Shown here one piece after another: positions 62,389 to 64,000 of a stretch of DNA of 64,000 bases. How positions within the stretch are numbered: the stretch's first letter is position 1; each line of letters starts with the position of its first letter. This stretch comes from JAGRKR01 sp041397725 (GTDB lineage: Bacteria > Pseudomonadota > Alphaproteobacteria > Rhizobiales > Hyphomicrobiaceae): contig JAWKVZ010000004.1 in assembly GCA_041397725.1 (NCBI GenBank), positions 314,294 to 378,293 on the forward strand. Direction: 5' to 3'. Below the pieces are notes generated by a model. The model saw only the letters and a list, made by a program, of their open reading frames with translations, did not search any database and was not told the origin of the DNA. The position numbers were made by a program, and so were the translations under genes.

Positions 62389-62555
62389 TGGTAGCCCCGT
62401 GGTAGCCCGAGACATTTTTTTAGGTCTTGTGAATACAGACTTTCAGTTTGCGCTTTTTGAAGTGCTTGGTAGCCGGCTGGTAGCCCGAAACCCAATGGCG
62501 AATGTCTCGTCGTCCCGGACCTAATTTGGAATTGGTAGCCCGAATGGTAGCCCGA
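62389..62555 (+). repeat. Six TGGTAGCC direct repeats in three tandem pairs (candidate integrase arm sites)
   Basis: Copies start at 62389, 62400, 62467, 62478, 62533 and 62545. Four read TGGTAGCCCGA; the first reads TGGTAGCCCCG and the third TGGTAGCCGG. Within pairs the spacing is 11, 11 and 12 bases, one helix turn. The last pair lies inside the integrase reading frame (residues 11-18, LVARMVAR) if translation starts at 62502. Placement beside att and int fits arm-type integrase binding sites. Confidence 0.65.
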
Positions 62556-63722
62556 TCAAACATCCGCATCACGCTTGCCTCCCTCGCACCCCTGGCGCCC
62601 GGCGACACGCTTTGGGATAGAGCGGTCAAAGGATTCTGCGCACGCTGCAGGGCGAGCGGCACTATCACCTACGCGCTCAAGACCCGCATCAAGGGACGGC
62701 AGCGCTGGATCACGATTGGCCGGCACGGCGCGCCCTGGACACCCGAGACGGCGCGAAGGGAAGCTCTGCGCATTCTTGGCCATGCTGTCCAAGGCGAGGA
62801 CCTCGGCGAGCAGCGTCAAGCCGAACGTGGAGAGCCGACGCTCGCCATTGTCATCGACCGGTTCCTCGCAATTCACGGTCCCAAACTCAAGCCGCAGACC
62901 TGCCTCGACTACACGCGCATCTTCAACAAGACCGTCATTCCAAAACTCGGCCACCTCAAGATCAGTGCCATTACCCGCGCCCACTGCTCCCAGTTCCACA
63001 CCAACATGGCGGCGACACCACGCAAGGCCAATCTCGTTCTCGACATCCTGTCCCGGGTCATGACCTGGTCGCAGGAGCATGGCTATCTCTCCGAAGATGC
63101 CACGAACCCCACCAAGGGAATCAGGAAATTCCGAGAGACGCTCCGCGAGCGCTATCTTTCGCCCGATGAATATCAGCGCCTTGGCTACGTGCTCGATCAT
63201 CTCGAAGGCTCACGAGGCGAGTCGCTCTTCGCCATTGCGGCCTTGAGGCTCCTGATCCTCACCGGCGCGCGTCTCAACGAGGTCCTGACCCTCAGGTGGA
63301 GTTACGTCGACTTCGAGCGAAGCCTATTGCGACTGCCGGACTCGAAAACGGGGGCCAAGATCATTCGCCTCAACCCTCGGGCGATCGATGTCCTGTCAAA
63401 CCTGCCCCGCGTCAAAGGCAACCCGTACGTCATCGTCGGTCAACGGCAGGGCAACTGGCTGGTCAATCTCCAGAAGCCCTGGCGTCGCATCCGCGCCATG
63501 GCCGGCCTGCCCGATGTCCGCATCCACGACCTGAGGCACTCCTTTGCGAGCATGGCGGTCGCGTCCGGAGCGTCGCTCCCCATGATCGGCGCGCTGCTCG
63601 GTCACAGCCAACCGCGCACGACAGCCCGTTACGCCCACCTCGCCGATGACCCTGTCAGACAGACCAACGCCCAGGTTGGCGACGCCATCGCTGCAGCGAT
63701 GGGACGGGACGAACCCGCCTAA
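62502..63722 (+). CDS. Tyrosine-type site-specific integrase
   Basis: A 406-residue phage-type integrase. An N-terminal arm-binding region and a core-binding domain (about 108-200) precede the catalytic domain. Catalytic residues are Arg257 (TGARLNEVL), a Lys in SKTGAK, His342 and Arg345 (HDLRHSF), His368 (LGHSQ) and Tyr377 (ARYAHL), so it is complete. ATG 62544 is an alternative start that would leave most of the last repeat pair outside the protein. It lies 220 bases from the tRNA-Ala fragment it probably used. Confidence 0.93.
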   Translation: MSRRPGPNLELVARMVARSNIRITLASLAPLAPGDTLWDRAVKGFCARCRASGTITYALKTRIKGRQRWITIGRHGAPWTPETARREALRILGHAVQGEDLGEQRQAERGEPTLAIVIDRFLAIHGPKLKPQTCLDYTRIFNKTVIPKLGHLKISAITRAHCSQFHTNMAATPRKANLVLDILSRVMTWSQEHGYLSEDATNPTKGIRKFRETLRERYLSPDEYQRLGYVLDHLEGSRGESLFAIAALRLLILTGARLNEVLTLRWSYVDFERSLLRLPDSKTGAKIIRLNPRAIDVLSNLPRVKGNPYVIVGQRQGNWLVNLQKPWRRIRAMAGLPDVRIHDLRHSFASMAVASGASLPMIGALLGHSQPRTTARYAHLADDPVRQTNAQVGDAIAAAMGRDEPA

Positions 63723-63809
63723 TGCGACCATGAGAGCGCCCGTCGTTCAACACGGCCGCCAACTCTCAGGCTGACAGGAGACGATCAGCGCGCTTTGGGG
63801 TCGCGCACG

Positions 63810-64000
63810 CTAACGAGCCTCCCGAACAATATCCCTGATCTCTTGGTCGAGCCGCAGGCGACGCTCCTCCTGCAAGGACCGCAACATTCGCTCCTCCGCT
63901 CGTCTCTGGGACTCACCACGAGAAATTGAGCGCGTGCGGGTTTCGGTCGTCCTCTTCTGCTCTTTGGGTTTGATTTTAGCCCACGGGATGCCGTCCTTGT
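63810..64000 (-). CDS. Partial charged hypothetical protein, C-terminal part only
   Basis: On the minus strand a frame is open from the window edge to TAG at 63810-63812. Its last about 63 residues are rich in Arg, Glu and Lys (SRGESQRRAEERMLRSLQEE, then RLRLDQEIRDIVREAR), probably a helical or coiled tail. The start lies outside the window. It converges with the integrase and is likely element cargo; nothing more can be said. Confidence 0.4.
   Translation of the reverse strand, partial: KDGIPWAKIKPKEQKRTTETRTRSISRGESQRRAEERMLRSLQEERRLRLDQEIRDIVREAR

Larger units (their letters stand above)
62236..64000 (+). mobile_element. Left end of an integrated element in tRNA-Ala
   Basis: Starting with the displaced tRNA-Ala 3' fragment, this region holds lower-GC sequence, paired TGGTAGCC repeats, a tyrosine integrase gene and a partial charged ORF. 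It runs to the window edge. By geometry the complete tRNA-Ala(GGC) gene should be at the far right end of the element, on the minus strand. Confidence 0.7.

Overview
The window looks like a chromosomal segment of a GC-rich alphaproteobacterium, most likely of the order Hyphomicrobiales (Rhizobiales). The evidence is the typical order hisB-DUF2628-hisH divergent from hslV-GNAT-hslU, the trio leuS-lptE-holA, a MotA/ExbB-like gene next to an inositol monophosphatase gene, and candidate LexA boxes of the alphaproteobacterial type GTTC-N7-GTTC. No rRNA, CRISPR array or insertion sequence was seen. The only tRNA sequence is a 3' fragment near the right end.

Left part (1-26.1 kb), mostly housekeeping. 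It holds a truncated MotA/ExbB-like membrane protein, an inositol monophosphatase, a secreted rhodanese, a Sel1-repeat protein coupled to a ThiE-like protein, and a small protein behind a promoter with two candidate SOS boxes. Then come hisH, a DUF2628 gene and hisB, facing hslV-GNAT-hslU. A two-subunit UxaA-family lyase (closest in type to sulfolactate sulfo-lyase) is divergent from a GntR regulator, which is followed by a pxpA-like gene and an SDR gene. An SGNH-like secreted protein, a YggS-type PLP protein, a DUF1932 dehydrogenase, leuS-lptE-holA, an adenosine kinase and the selenocysteine genes selA-selB complete this part.

Middle part (26-46 kb), accessory metabolism. After a lone TAXI-type binding protein comes a phosphonate island (27.1-37.4 kb): a LysR regulator divergent from an iron-dependent alcohol dehydrogenase, the transporter phnD-phnC-phnE-phnE, phosphonoacetate hydrolase (phnA), phosphonoacetaldehyde dehydrogenase (phnY) and a Na/Pi-type phosphate carrier. 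No phnW transaminase is present, so the set fits hydroxyethylphosphonate oxidation better than aminoethylphosphonate use (inference). Next is a PepSY/cytochrome b group with an OmpR-type two-component system, then a zinc alcohol dehydrogenase with a TIM-barrel isomerase, a PiT phosphate transporter, a NUDIX hydrolase and a MipA-type outer-membrane protein.

Right part (46-64 kb). A complete Dpp/Opp-type ABC importer (46.2-51.7 kb) is divergent from a LysR gene. Beyond it lies a five-gene oxidative operon: HcnC-like flavoprotein, small 2Fe-2S protein, HcnB-like flavoprotein, enolase-superfamily enzyme and a second DAO-type flavoprotein, followed by a small cytochrome c. Both operon promoters share the motif ATTTGACYTRATG. 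Together they look like uptake plus epimerisation and oxidation of a D-amino acid, hydroxyproline or opine-like substrate. An acyltransferase, a methyltransferase and an unrecognised protein end the chromosomal part. At 62236 a 45-base 3' fragment of tRNA-Ala(GGC) marks the left end of an integrated element. Its tyrosine integrase lies next to six TGGTAGCC repeats in three pairs, and the element runs off the right edge.
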